From Cupriavidus basilensis (GTDB taxonomy: Bacteria; Pseudomonadota; Gammaproteobacteria; Burkholderiales; Burkholderiaceae), in assembly GCF_000876015.1 (NCBI RefSeq), contig NZ_BBQM01000014.1, positions 248,001-312,000 of the forward strand: a stretch of 64,000 bases of DNA, in the 5' to 3' direction. The position numbers and the translations under genes are program-made. This document shows positions 43,815 through 51,488 of this stretch, piece after piece. Each line of letters starts with the position of its first letter. Within the stretch, counting starts at the first letter, position 1. The notes beneath the pieces are model-generated. The model was not told where the DNA came from, searched no databases, and saw nothing but the letters and a program-made list of their open reading frames with translations.

Positions 43815-45215
43815 ATGCCACGCACCCTGTTCGACAAGCTCTGGGACGCGCACGTGGTGCGCGAGCTCGGCGATGGCTGGGCGCTGCTGCACATCGACCG
43901 CCACCTGCTGCACGACCTGTCCGGCCCGCCCGCGCTGGGCCAGGTGGCCGCGCGCGGCCTGCCGCTGCACGATCCGGCGCTGGTGTTCGCCACGCCGGAC
44001 CACGCGGTGTCGAGCCGCCCCGGGCGCGACGGCCATACCTTCGCCCCGGGCGGGCGGCTGTGGACCGCGCTGCGCGAGAGCACCGCGGCGGCCGGCGTGA
44101 CCCTGTTCGACCTCGGCCAGCCGGGGCAGGGCATCGTCCACGTGATGGGGCCCGAGCTGGGCATCGTGCTGCCGGGCCTGACCGTGATCTGCGGCGACAG
44201 CCACACCTGCACCAACGGCGGCCTCGGCGCGATGGCGTTCGGCGTGGGCTCGTCCGAGAGCACGCACGCGCTCGCCACGCAGACGCTGCGCCAGCAGAAG
44301 CCGCGCCGCATGCGCATCCGCTGCGAAGGCGCGCTGGCCGCGGGCGTCACCGCCAAGGACCTGGCGCTGCACATCATCGGCAAGCTCGGCGCGGCCGCCG
44401 GCGTGGACCACGCCATCGAGTTCGCCGGCCCGGCCATCAGCGCGCTGGAGGTGGAAGGGCGCCTGACGCTGTGCAATCTCAGCGTGGAGCTGGGCGCGCG
44501 CTTCGGCATGGTGGCGCCGGACGAGCGCACCATCGAATGGCTGCGCGGCCGCCCCTACGCGCCCGCCGGCGCGCAGTTCGAGGCGGCGGCCGACTACTGG
44601 CGCACGCTGGCCAGCGACGACGGCGCGCGGTTCGACCGCGAAGAGACGATCGATGCCGCGGCGGTGGTGCCGACCATCACCTGGGGCACCAGCCCCGAGC
44701 AGGCCATCGCCATCGGCGGCACCATCCCCGACCCGGCCGCGGCGTCCGACGACGCGGCGCGCGCGGCCATCGGCGCCGCGCTGGACTACATGGGCCTGGC
44801 GCCCAACGCGCCGATCGCCGGCACGCCGGTCGACTGGGTCTTCATCGGCTCGTGCGCCAACTCGCGCCTGTCCGACCTGCGCGCCGCCGCCGCCGTGGCG
44901 CGCGGGCGCCACGTCGCGCCGGGCGTGACGGCGTGGGTGGTGCCGGGCTCCGAGAACGTCAGGCGCGCGGCCGAGGCCGAGGGCCTGCGCGCGGTGTTCG
45001 AGGCGGCCGGCTTCGCCTGGCGCGAGCCGGGCTGCAGCATGTGCGTGGCCGCCAACGGCGAGCAGGTACCGCCCGGGCAGCGCTCGGTCTCCACCTCCAA
45101 CCGCAACTTCGTCGGGCGCCAGGGACCGGGCGCCCGCACCCATCTCGCCAGCCCGGCGATGGCCGCCGCGGCGGCCGTGACCGGCTGCATCACCGACGTG
45201 CGGAGCCTTGCATGA
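43815..45215 (+). CDS. LeuC-like aconitase-family large subunit
   Basis: A 466-aa [4Fe-4S] hydro-lyase large subunit, the exact length of E. coli LeuC. Visible: ICGDSHTCTNGGLGAMAFGV, the cluster Cys in GSCANSR (about residue 345) and CSMCVAANGE (about 405), and TSNRNFVGRQGPGARTHLAS (trimmed). The ATG at 43815 starts after the lyase stop; the 3' end overlaps the LeuD-like gene as ATGA. In this context it probably isomerises or hydrates a branched acid rather than making leucine, although isopropylmalate isomerase cannot be excluded from sequence alone. Confidence 0.9.
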   Translation: MPRTLFDKLWDAHVVRELGDGWALLHIDRHLLHDLSGPPALGQVAARGLPLHDPALVFATPDHAVSSRPGRDGHTFAPGGRLWTALRESTAAAGVTLFDLGQPGQGIVHVMGPELGIVLPGLTVICGDSHTCTNGGLGAMAFGVGSSESTHALATQTLRQQKPRRMRIRCEGALAAGVTAKDLALHIIGKLGAAAGVDHAIEFAGPAISALEVEGRLTLCNLSVELGARFGMVAPDERTIEWLRGRPYAPAGAQFEAAADYWRTLASDDGARFDREETIDAAAVVPTITWGTSPEQAIAIGGTIPDPAAASDDAARAAIGAALDYMGLAPNAPIAGTPVDWVFIGSCANSRLSDLRAAAAVARGRHVAPGVTAWVVPGSENVRRAAEAEGLRAVFEAAGFAWREPGCSMCVAANGEQVPPGQRSVSTSNRNFVGRQGPGARTHLASPAMAAAAAVTGCITDVRSLA

Positions 45216-45844
45216 CCATGCCACCGTTTACCGTGGTGACGGGCGCGGCCGCGCCGCTGCTGCGCGCCAACCTCGACACCGACGTCATCATCCGCATCGA
45301 GCGCCTGACCAGCCTGCCGCGCGACCAGCTCGGCCCCTACGCGCTGGAGGCGCTGCGCTACCGCGCCGACGGCAGCGAGGATCCCGGCTTCGTGCTCAAC
45401 CAGCCGGCCTTCCGCGGCGCGCCGGTGCTGCTGGCCGGCGCCAACTTCGGCTGCGGCTCCTCGCGCGAGGGCGCGGTGTGGGCGCTGATGGGCATGGGCG
45501 TGCGCTGCGTGATCGCGCCGAGCTACGGCGACATCTTCTACAACAACTGCTTCCAGAACGGCCTGCTGCCGATCCGCCTGCCCGCGGCGGCGGTGACGGC
45601 CCTGGCCGCGCAGTGCGCGCGCGGCGCGCCGCTGCGGGTGGACCTGGCGGCGGCCACGCTGACCGCGCCCGACGGCACCGCCATCGCGTTCCCGGTCGAC
45701 CCGCTGCGCCGCGAGGCGCTGCTGCACGGCCTCGACGACATCGGCCTCACGCTCAAGGACGACGAGCTGATCCGCGCCTGGCAGCAGGCCGACCGCGCGC
45801 GCCGGCCGTGGGCGTGGGCGGTGCGGCGCGGGGGCGCGGCCTGA
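45212..45844 (+). CDS. LeuD-like aconitase-family small subunit
   Basis: A 210-aa swivelling subunit that pairs with the LeuC-like protein. It shows the family stretches ANLDTDVIIRIERL, FRGAPVLLAGANFGCGSSREGAVWAL (trimmed) and CVIAPSYGDIFYNNCFQNGLLPI. Starts at the ATG in ATGA overlapping the upstream stop. Length agrees with LeuD (about 201). Residues that fix leucine-pathway specificity cannot be judged here. Confidence 0.9.
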   Translation: MTMPPFTVVTGAAAPLLRANLDTDVIIRIERLTSLPRDQLGPYALEALRYRADGSEDPGFVLNQPAFRGAPVLLAGANFGCGSSREGAVWALMGMGVRCVIAPSYGDIFYNNCFQNGLLPIRLPAAAVTALAAQCARGAPLRVDLAAATLTAPDGTAIAFPVDPLRREALLHGLDDIGLTLKDDELIRAWQQADRARRPWAWAVRRGGAA

Positions 45845-45918
45845 TCCGCCGCCCGCCGCCGCCCGCCCGCTGCCGCGTCGGGCGGACACATAAGAACATG
45901 GAAAAACAAGGAGACAAC

Positions 45919-46950
45919 ATGCATCCCTTCGTCGAACGACGGCATGGCCTCGCGCGCGCCCTGGCGGCGCCCGCGTGCACCGTGGCGCTGCTGGCCGCCG
46001 CGCCCGCGGCCTCGCTGGCCGCATCGGCTGCAGCATCGGCCGCCGCCGGCACGCAGGCCGCGTGGCGCCCGGACCGCCCCGTCACGCTGGTGGTGCCCTA
46101 CGCGGCCGGCGGCGGCACCGACGCCACCGCGCGCGCCGTGTCGAAGCAGCTCGGCGTGCTGTGGGGCCAGCCCGTGGTGGTGGAGAACCTGCCCGGCGCC
46201 GACGGCCTGATCGGCACGCGCCGCGTGATGGAGGCCCGGCCCGACGGCTACACGCTGCTGCTGCAGGTGCCGGCCATCGTGGTCACGCGGTACACGCCGG
46301 GCCTCAAGGGCGTCGACCCGCTCGCGCGGCTCGATCCGGTGACGGCCATCTCGCAGTCGCCCGCCGCCGTGGTGGCGAGCGGCAAGCTGCCGGTGAAGAC
46401 GCTGGCCGAGTTCGTGCAGTACTGCAAGGCGCCGGGCCGCTCGTGCTCGCTGGGCAGCGGCGAGAGCCTCGCGCGCATCTCGGGCAGGCAGCTCGCGGAG
46501 GAGGCCGGCCTGCCCAACCTCGTCGTGGTCAATTACCGCGGCACCGGCCCCATCGTCACCGACCTGATCGCCAACAACGTCAACCTGGCGTTTACCGGCA
46601 TCACGGCGGCGCTGCCGCACTACAAGAGCGGCGCGCTGCGCATCCTGGCCACGCAGGGGCCGAAGCGCGCGGCCGCGCTGCCCGAGGTGCCCACCACCGC
46701 CGAGGCCGGCTACCCGCAGTTCCAGTCCGTCACGTGGTACGGCCTGTTCGCGCCCAGGGGCACGCCGGCGCCAGTGCTGCAGGGCGTGGTGGCCGCGCTG
46801 CGCGAAGCCGTGAAGGATGCCGACGTGCGCAAGACCATCGCCGCCGCCGGCGCCGAGCCGGTGGTCAACTCGCCGGCCGAGTTCGCGGCGCAGGTGCGCG
46901 AGGACAGCGCGCGGCTCGGCGACCTCGTCAGGCGCTACCCGCTGGAATGA
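45919..46950 (+). CDS. Tripartite tricarboxylate transporter (Bug) substrate-binding protein
   Basis: A 343-aa Bug receptor. A long Ala-rich signal peptide (LARALAAPACTVALLAAAPA) precedes the mature start AWRPDRPVTLVVPYAAGGGTD, then VENLPGADGLIGTRRV, DGYTLLLQ and VNYRGTGPIVTDLIANNVNL. CAAGGAGACAAC is a strong ribosome-binding site for the ATG at 45919. Position behind the lyase and LeuCD-like genes suggests it captures the substrate of that pathway, probably a di- or tricarboxylate. Confidence 0.9.
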   Translation: MHPFVERRHGLARALAAPACTVALLAAAPAASLAASAAASAAAGTQAAWRPDRPVTLVVPYAAGGGTDATARAVSKQLGVLWGQPVVVENLPGADGLIGTRRVMEARPDGYTLLLQVPAIVVTRYTPGLKGVDPLARLDPVTAISQSPAAVVASGKLPVKTLAEFVQYCKAPGRSCSLGSGESLARISGRQLAEEAGLPNLVVVNYRGTGPIVTDLIANNVNLAFTGITAALPHYKSGALRILATQGPKRAAALPEVPTTAEAGYPQFQSVTWYGLFAPRGTPAPVLQGVVAALREAVKDADVRKTIAAAGAEPVVNSPAEFAAQVREDSARLGDLVRRYPLE

Positions 46951-46962
46951 CCGGCGCCGCGC

Positions 46963-47592
46963 TCACTCCAGCGACAGCCGCGCCGCGAAGGCCAGCAGCA
47001 CCGCCGAGAACGACCAGCGCTGGAAGGCCTGCGCGCGCGGGCTGCCGCGCAGCCACGCGGCCATGCGCACCGCGCCGAACACGCAGGCCAGGTCGAAGGC
47101 GATGCCGGTCAGTACCAGCACCACGCCAAGCTCCAGCACCTGCGACCACACCGGCGCGCCGTGCGGGTCGACGAACTGCGGCAGCAGCACCGAGCAGAAC
47201 AGCAGCGCCTTCGGGTTGAGCAGGCTGCTCAGCGCGCCGCGCGCCACCGAGGCGCGCAGCGGCGCGGCGGCGTCGGCGCGGTCCGCGCCGGCTTCCATGC
47301 CGAAGGCCGGGCCGCGCAGGATCTGGATGGCCACCCAGGCCAGGTACAGGCCGCCGGCCACGCGCACGCCCTGGTACAGCCACGGCGCCGCGCGCAGCAG
47401 CGCGGCCACGCCGCACGCGGAAAGCGTGACGTGCGCGGCCCGCGCCAGCGCCAGTCCGGCGGCGGTGGCCAGCCCGTGCGGCACGCCGCGCGCGGTGCTG
47501 GTCTGGAGCACCAGCGCCATGTCGGGGCCGGGCAGCGCATAGACCACGGCCAGCGCGCCGATGAAGGTCAGCAGCAGATGCAGGGAAACCAT
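46963..47592 (-). CDS. LysE/RhtB family amino-acid exporter
   Basis: A 209-aa inner-membrane protein with six predicted helices and the family marks ALPGPDMALVLQTSTARG (helix 1-2 loop), ACGVAALLRAAPWLYQGVRVAGG (trimmed) and LLNPKALLFCSVLLPQFV. Such proteins export basic or neutral amino acids. GGAG precedes the ATG at 47592. It diverges from an Lrp-type gene, the classic arrangement for amino-acid-inducible exporters. Confidence 0.9.
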   Translation of the reverse strand: MVSLHLLLTFIGALAVVYALPGPDMALVLQTSTARGVPHGLATAAGLALARAAHVTLSACGVAALLRAAPWLYQGVRVAGGLYLAWVAIQILRGPAFGMEAGADRADAAAPLRASVARGALSSLLNPKALLFCSVLLPQFVDPHGAPVWSQVLELGVVLVLTGIAFDLACVFGAVRMAAWLRGSPRAQAFQRWSFSAVLLAFAARLSLE

Positions 47593-47721
47593 GATGCGAC
47601 TCCGTTGGGAACGGCATCATGATCGCGCCGGTGGCGGAGGGATTTCAGGCGATTTTCCACGGCCGGCGGCCATCCTTTGGAGGAATGCGCTAATCTTTGC
47701 TCATTTTCGGGAGAAACGGCG

Positions 47722-48183
47722 ATGGAACTCGACAAGTTGGACCGCGCGATCCTGGCGGCGGTGCAGGCCGACGGCCGCGCCACCAACGCCAGCCTGGCGG
47801 AATCCGTGGGATTGAGCGAGACGCCGTGCGCGCGCCGGCTCAGGCGGCTCGAGGCCGAGGGCTACATCGAGGGCTATCGCGCCATGCTGTCGCGCCGGGC
47901 GCTCGGGCTGGGGCTGATGGCCTTCACGCAGGTGCGCTTCGGCGTGCACAGCCGCGAACTGTCCGACCGCTTCGAGCGCGAGGTGCAGGCCATCCCGCGC
48001 ATCATCTCGTGCCACAACGTATCGGGCAGCGCCGACTACCTGCTGCTGGTGGTGGCGCGCGACCTCGACGACTACGGCATCTTCATGCGCGACGTCCTGC
48101 GCACCTTGCCCGGCGTGACGGCGGTGGAGTCGCTGCTGTCGCTGCGCGAGGTCAAGCGCAACGCGGGCCTGCCGCTGCTCTGA
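47722..48183 (+). CDS. Lrp/AsnC-family transcriptional regulator
   Basis: A 153-aa Lrp-type protein: MELDKLDRAILAAVQADGRATN (start), HTH LAESVGLSETPCARRLRRLE and a RAM ligand domain beginning GLMAFTQVRFGVHSRE with SGSADYLLLVVARDLDDYG. CGGGAG precedes the ATG at 47722; the frame opens 15 codons earlier. Divergent from lysE with a 129-bp gap, so it probably activates it in response to an amino acid. Confidence 0.9.
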   Translation: MELDKLDRAILAAVQADGRATNASLAESVGLSETPCARRLRRLEAEGYIEGYRAMLSRRALGLGLMAFTQVRFGVHSRELSDRFEREVQAIPRIISCHNVSGSADYLLLVVARDLDDYGIFMRDVLRTLPGVTAVESLLSLREVKRNAGLPLL

Positions 48184-48276
48184 CGCGGCGAGGCGGCGCC
48201 GGGGCGGCCTTGTATGGGCTCGGTGCGGCTTCAGTGTGGCTTCAGTGCGGCGCCGGCGCGACCGCCGATGCGGCGC

Positions 48277-48654
48277 TCAGTCCTCGCCCCCGTCTTCCCC
48301 GCCGCGCCGGTGCCTGGCCATGAGCGCCAGCTCGTGCGCCACCGCGAAGCACAGCAGCGCCGCCACCGTGGCCAGGATCGCCAGCGTCACCGCCAGTTGC
48401 CGGCCGTGCCACAGGCCGCCGAACCACTGCGAGAACTCGGCCGCCAGCACCGCCGCCTTGCCGCCGATGCGCTCGAGCTGGAAGTCGTACTGCCGCTGCC
48501 AGCCGGGACCGTACAGCAGGTCGGGCGAGGTTTCCGCGCGCGCGGCGTTCAGGTAGACCAGCACGGCGGCGGTCCAGCCGGCCGCCAGGATGGCGGCGCC
48601 CAGCAGGTAGAGCCGCGCCGGCAGGGAGCGCAGCGGTGTCTTGGTGTCGCTCAT
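48277..48654 (-). CDS. Two-pass membrane protein of unknown function
   Basis: A 125-aa protein with two hydrophobic helices (LYLLGAAILAAGWTAAVLVYL and LAVTLAILATVAALLCFAVA) separated by a soluble loop of about 40 residues (YGPGWQRQYDFQLERIGGK) and an acidic tail. The ATG at 48654 lacks a clear ribosome-binding site; the frame runs open further upstream. I recognise no family. It diverges from yfiR. Confidence 0.65.
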   Translation of the reverse strand: MSDTKTPLRSLPARLYLLGAAILAAGWTAAVLVYLNAARAETSPDLLYGPGWQRQYDFQLERIGGKAAVLAAEFSQWFGGLWHGRQLAVTLAILATVAALLCFAVAHELALMARHRRGGEDGGED

Positions 48655-48803
48655 GGGAGGCGGCGCGTTGCGCGGGATGGGCCAGGCCCCATTGTAATGA
48701 GCGCGGGGCGCAACGCCGCAAGCGCGCAGGGTCGGCCTGCTCAGCCGGGGCGGCCACGGGCTTCCGCCTATCGGAGGGGTAAATAACGTTCCCGCCGCGC
48801 CGA

Positions 48804-48809
48804 TATAGT
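48804..48809 (+). promoter_or_regulatory. TATAGT box, candidate -10 of the yfiRNB operon
   Basis: TATAGT lies 130 bp upstream of the chosen yfiR start and touches the ATG at 48810. If used, that ATG cannot be the translation start. No convincing -35 box at the right distance is visible. Confidence 0.4.
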
Positions 48810-48938
48810 ATGTGGTCTGGCACGGCTTTCCCCGGCGCGGTGCGCGCGGGGGCACCGCGCGCCAGCCAGAACCGGACCGGTTCGCGCGCAGTTCGGCCCG
48901 GTCTGCCCGGAACCCGTCACTTGGCAGGTAGTCCTTTC

Positions 48939-49532
48939 TTGCCCCATTCCGCGATCGTCCCGGACGATGCGGGCAGCCGGCCCAGGTACCTGCGCCGGCT
49001 TCCGCTCCTCCGCCTCCTGTCGGCCTTGTGCGCCGCGCTGCTGTGCGTGCCGCCGCCCGGCGCCGCGGCCGATACCCCGCAGTCGCGCTCCGAGGCCGTG
49101 GTGCGCACGGTGTACAGCCTGCTCGGCTACGCGCGCTGGCCGGTCGAGCGCGAGGTGCTGCGCCTGTGCGTGGACGGCACGGCGCGCTATGCCGGCAAGC
49201 TGGCCGACGGCGGCACGCTCGCCACCGGGCGCGTGGTGCAGGCGCGCCGCATCGACGTCACCGGCGCCGGCGCGATGACCGGCTGCGATTCCGTCTACCT
49301 GGCCGCGATGACCGACGCCAGCCGCCGGCGGGTGGCGGCCGAACTGAGCGGGCGCCCGGTGCTGGTCATCACCGAGGAAGACTTCGAGTGCGAGACCGGC
49401 AGCATGTTCTGCCTCAACGTGGCCGACAACCGCGTCACCTTCCGCGTCAACCTCGACTCGGTCGCGCGCAGCGGCATCCACATCCATCCCGGCGTGCTGC
49501 AGCTCGGCCGGCGGCGGACGCCCGCGCTATGA
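48939..49532 (+). CDS. YfiR-family periplasmic repressor of a diguanylate cyclase
   Basis: A DUF4154/YfiR protein (197 aa from a TTG at 48939). The hydrophobic segment PLLRLLSALCAALLCVPPPGAAA is the signal peptide, followed by VVRTVYSLLGYARWP, VLRLCVDG, CDSVYLA and VLVITEEDFECETGSMFCLNV (trimmed), the core of YfiR. The frame also opens at an ATG at 48810, but a TATAGT box sits right there, so a downstream TTG (48939, or 48921) is more likely. In Pseudomonas, YfiR binds the periplasmic side of YfiN and switches it off. The stop overlaps yfiN as ATGA. Confidence 0.82.
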   Translation: MPHSAIVPDDAGSRPRYLRRLPLLRLLSALCAALLCVPPPGAAADTPQSRSEAVVRTVYSLLGYARWPVEREVLRLCVDGTARYAGKLADGGTLATGRVVQARRIDVTGAGAMTGCDSVYLAAMTDASRRRVAAELSGRPVLVITEEDFECETGSMFCLNVADNRVTFRVNLDSVARSGIHIHPGVLQLGRRRTPAL

Positions 49533-50803
49533 AGCCGCGCTCGCGCCCGGACGCGCCGCCGCCGCGCCCCACGCTCTATCACGCGCTGCGCCGCATTCAC
49601 CTGAGCGTGGCGCTGATCGCCGTCTGCACGGCCGGCCTCTCGCTGACCGCGCTCGGGCTGACCGCGCTGCGCGTCTATGCCGACCACAACCTGCACCTGA
49701 TCGCGCGTTCGCTGGCCTATACGCTGGAAGCGCCGGTGGTGTTCCGCGACCCGGCCGCGGCGCGCGACGCGCTGGTCGCCATCGCCACCGCGGAAGTGGC
49801 GCAGGCCAGCGTCTACGACCGCGACAGCCGCCTGCTGGCCGAATGGCAGCAGCCCGTGCGCGCGCGCTTCGCCGGCCTGCAGAAGCTGGCCAGCCGGCTG
49901 ATGGCGCCCGGCTCGGTGGAGCAGGTCATCATGCACGAGACGCAGGTGGTCGGCACCGTGCGCCTGACCGCCGATCCCGGCAAGCTGTTCGAGTTCGTGC
50001 TCAGCGGCCTGTTCGGCCTGCTGGCCTGCCTGCTGCTGACGGCGGTGAGCGCGCACTACATGTCGAGCCGCATGCTGGTGCACATCATCGAGCCGGTGCG
50101 CAACCTCATGCGCGTGGCCCACGCGGTGCGTTCCGAGCGGGCCTTCGACCAGCGCACACCGCCGGCGCACATCGCCGAGCTCAATGCGCTGGGCGAGGAC
50201 TTCAACGGCCTGCTCGACGAGCTCGAAAGCTGGCAGGACCAGCTCCAGCACGAGAACCGCTCGCTCGCGCACCGCGCCAGCCACGACAGCCTGACCGGGG
50301 TGCTCAACCGCGCCGCCTTCGAGGACGCGCTGCACCGCGCCGTGCGCTTCGCCACCGCCTCGAAGGCGCGCGTCGGCGTGCTCTACCTCGACAGCGACGC
50401 CTTCAAGGAAATCAACGACACCTTCGGCCATGCCGCCGGCGACGAAGTGCTGGCCGGCATCGCCCAGCGCATCCGCGCCTGCCTGCGCGACGGCGACCTG
50501 GTCGCGCGCATCGGCGGCGACGAGTTCGCCGTGCTGATCACCGCGCTGCGCAAGCCGGCCGACATCATCCAGGTGGCCGAGCACATCCTGCTGCGCATGA
50601 AGGACCCGATCCAGCTCAGCGGCGGCGCCAGCATCGAGGCCTCGCTCAGCATCGGCCTGGCGGTGTTCCCGCTGCACGCGCAGACCGCCGCCGGCCTGCT
50701 GCAGAAGGCCGACGAAGCCATGTACCAGGCCAAGCGCGGCCGCGGCGGCCACTGGCAAAGCGCGCAGCCGCACCTGGCCGCGGCCGAGACCGTGCTCGAA
50801 TAG
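49529..50803 (+). CDS. YfiN-like diguanylate cyclase (CHASE8-HAMP-GGDEF)
   Basis: A 424-aa membrane enzyme making c-di-GMP from two GTP. It has a transmembrane helix at about residues 22-46, a periplasmic CHASE8-like domain (YADHNLHLIARSLAYTLEAP), a second helix at about 155-180, HAMP (IIEPVRNLMRVAHAVRSERA) and a GGDEF domain from about 255 with the active site RIGGDEFA. The inhibitory I-site RDGD lies exactly five residues before GGDEF, so product inhibition is expected. Gene order yfiR-yfiN-yfiB with an ATGA overlap supports a YfiBNR surface-attachment switch. Confidence 0.92.
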   Translation: MKPRSRPDAPPPRPTLYHALRRIHLSVALIAVCTAGLSLTALGLTALRVYADHNLHLIARSLAYTLEAPVVFRDPAAARDALVAIATAEVAQASVYDRDSRLLAEWQQPVRARFAGLQKLASRLMAPGSVEQVIMHETQVVGTVRLTADPGKLFEFVLSGLFGLLACLLLTAVSAHYMSSRMLVHIIEPVRNLMRVAHAVRSERAFDQRTPPAHIAELNALGEDFNGLLDELESWQDQLQHENRSLAHRASHDSLTGVLNRAAFEDALHRAVRFATASKARVGVLYLDSDAFKEINDTFGHAAGDEVLAGIAQRIRACLRDGDLVARIGGDEFAVLITALRKPADIIQVAEHILLRMKDPIQLSGGASIEASLSIGLAVFPLHAQTAAGLLQKADEAMYQAKRGRGGHWQSAQPHLAAAETVLE

Positions 50804-50843
50804 CGCGGGCGGCGACAACGGAACGCAGAAGAGGAGATCCATC

Positions 50844-51359
50844 GTGCCATCGAACCTGTCCGCCCGCGCAAGACTGTGGCTGGGCACGGCCCTCGCCATC
50901 GCCGCGCTGGGCCTGGCCGGCTGCCAGGCGCCCGCGCCTGCGGCGGCCAGCCGGCTGACGCCGCCGCAGATCGAGACGCTCAGGCAGCAGGGCTTCCAGC
51001 TCACCGACGGCGGCTGGGAACTGAACCTGTCCGAGAAGGTGCTGTTCGGGCTCGACGAGGACACCATCAGCGCCGAGCACCGGGCGGTGGTGCAGCGCAT
51101 CGGCACGGCGCTCAAGGGGGCCGGCATCGACCGCGTCCGGCTCGACGGCCACACCGACGATTCCGGCTCCGCCGAATACAACCAGCAGCTCTCGGTGCGG
51201 CGCGCGCAGGCAGTGGCCAGGGTGCTGGCCGAAAGCGCCTTCCTGCCGCAGAACATCGAGGTGCGCGGGCTCGGCAAGACCCGCCCGGTGGCCGACAACC
51301 GCACCGCCGCGGGGCGGGCGGAGAACCGGCGCGTGGCGATCGTGGTGACGGTGGACTGA
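50844..51359 (+). CDS. YfiB-like OmpA-domain lipoprotein
   Basis: A 171-aa outer-membrane lipoprotein: signal TALAIAALGLAGC (lipobox LAGC) and an OmpA C-terminal peptidoglycan-binding domain with VRLDGHTDDSGSAEYNQQLS and GLGKTRPVADNRTAAGRAENRRV (trimmed). The GTG at 50844 follows GAGGAGA. In Pseudomonas YfiB sequesters YfiR under stress, relieving YfiN. The same role is likely here from gene order. Confidence 0.9.
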   Translation: MPSNLSARARLWLGTALAIAALGLAGCQAPAPAAASRLTPPQIETLRQQGFQLTDGGWELNLSEKVLFGLDEDTISAEHRAVVQRIGTALKGAGIDRVRLDGHTDDSGSAEYNQQLSVRRAQAVARVLAESAFLPQNIEVRGLGKTRPVADNRTAAGRAENRRVAIVVTVD

Positions 51360-51370
51360 ACCGCGCCGGC

Positions 51371-51410
51371 CAAGTCGGGTCATGCCGGGTCATGTCGGGC
51401 CACGTCCGGC
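51371..51410 (+). repeat. Imperfect 10-bp tandem repeat
   Basis: Four degenerate 10-mers of the type CAWGYCGGGY lie between yfiB and the octamer array; they add ATG codons (51383 and 51392) in another frame from the LicD-like gene. Confidence 0.55.
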
Positions 51411-51431
51411 TAGACAGGCGGCCCGGCACCG

Positions 51432-51484
51432 ACGAGACAACGAGACAACGAGACAACGAGACAACGAGACAACGAGACAACGAG
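51432..51484 (+). repeat. Octanucleotide repeat array (ACGAGACA) just upstream of the LicD-like gene
   Basis: Six perfect copies of ACGAGACA and a partial ACGAG end 4 bp before the ATG at 51489. A unit of 8 bp is not a multiple of three. The array replaces the normal ribosome-binding site: no other Shine-Dalgarno-like sequence lies near the start. Slipped-strand changes could alter expression or bring the upstream ATG at 51392 into frame. Confidence 0.9.
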
Positions 51485-51488
51485 CAGC

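Noticed and set aside
48810..48938. ATG at 48810 as the start of yfiR
   Set aside because: It abuts a TATAGT -10-like box, has no ribosome-binding site, and the added residues are not signal-like.
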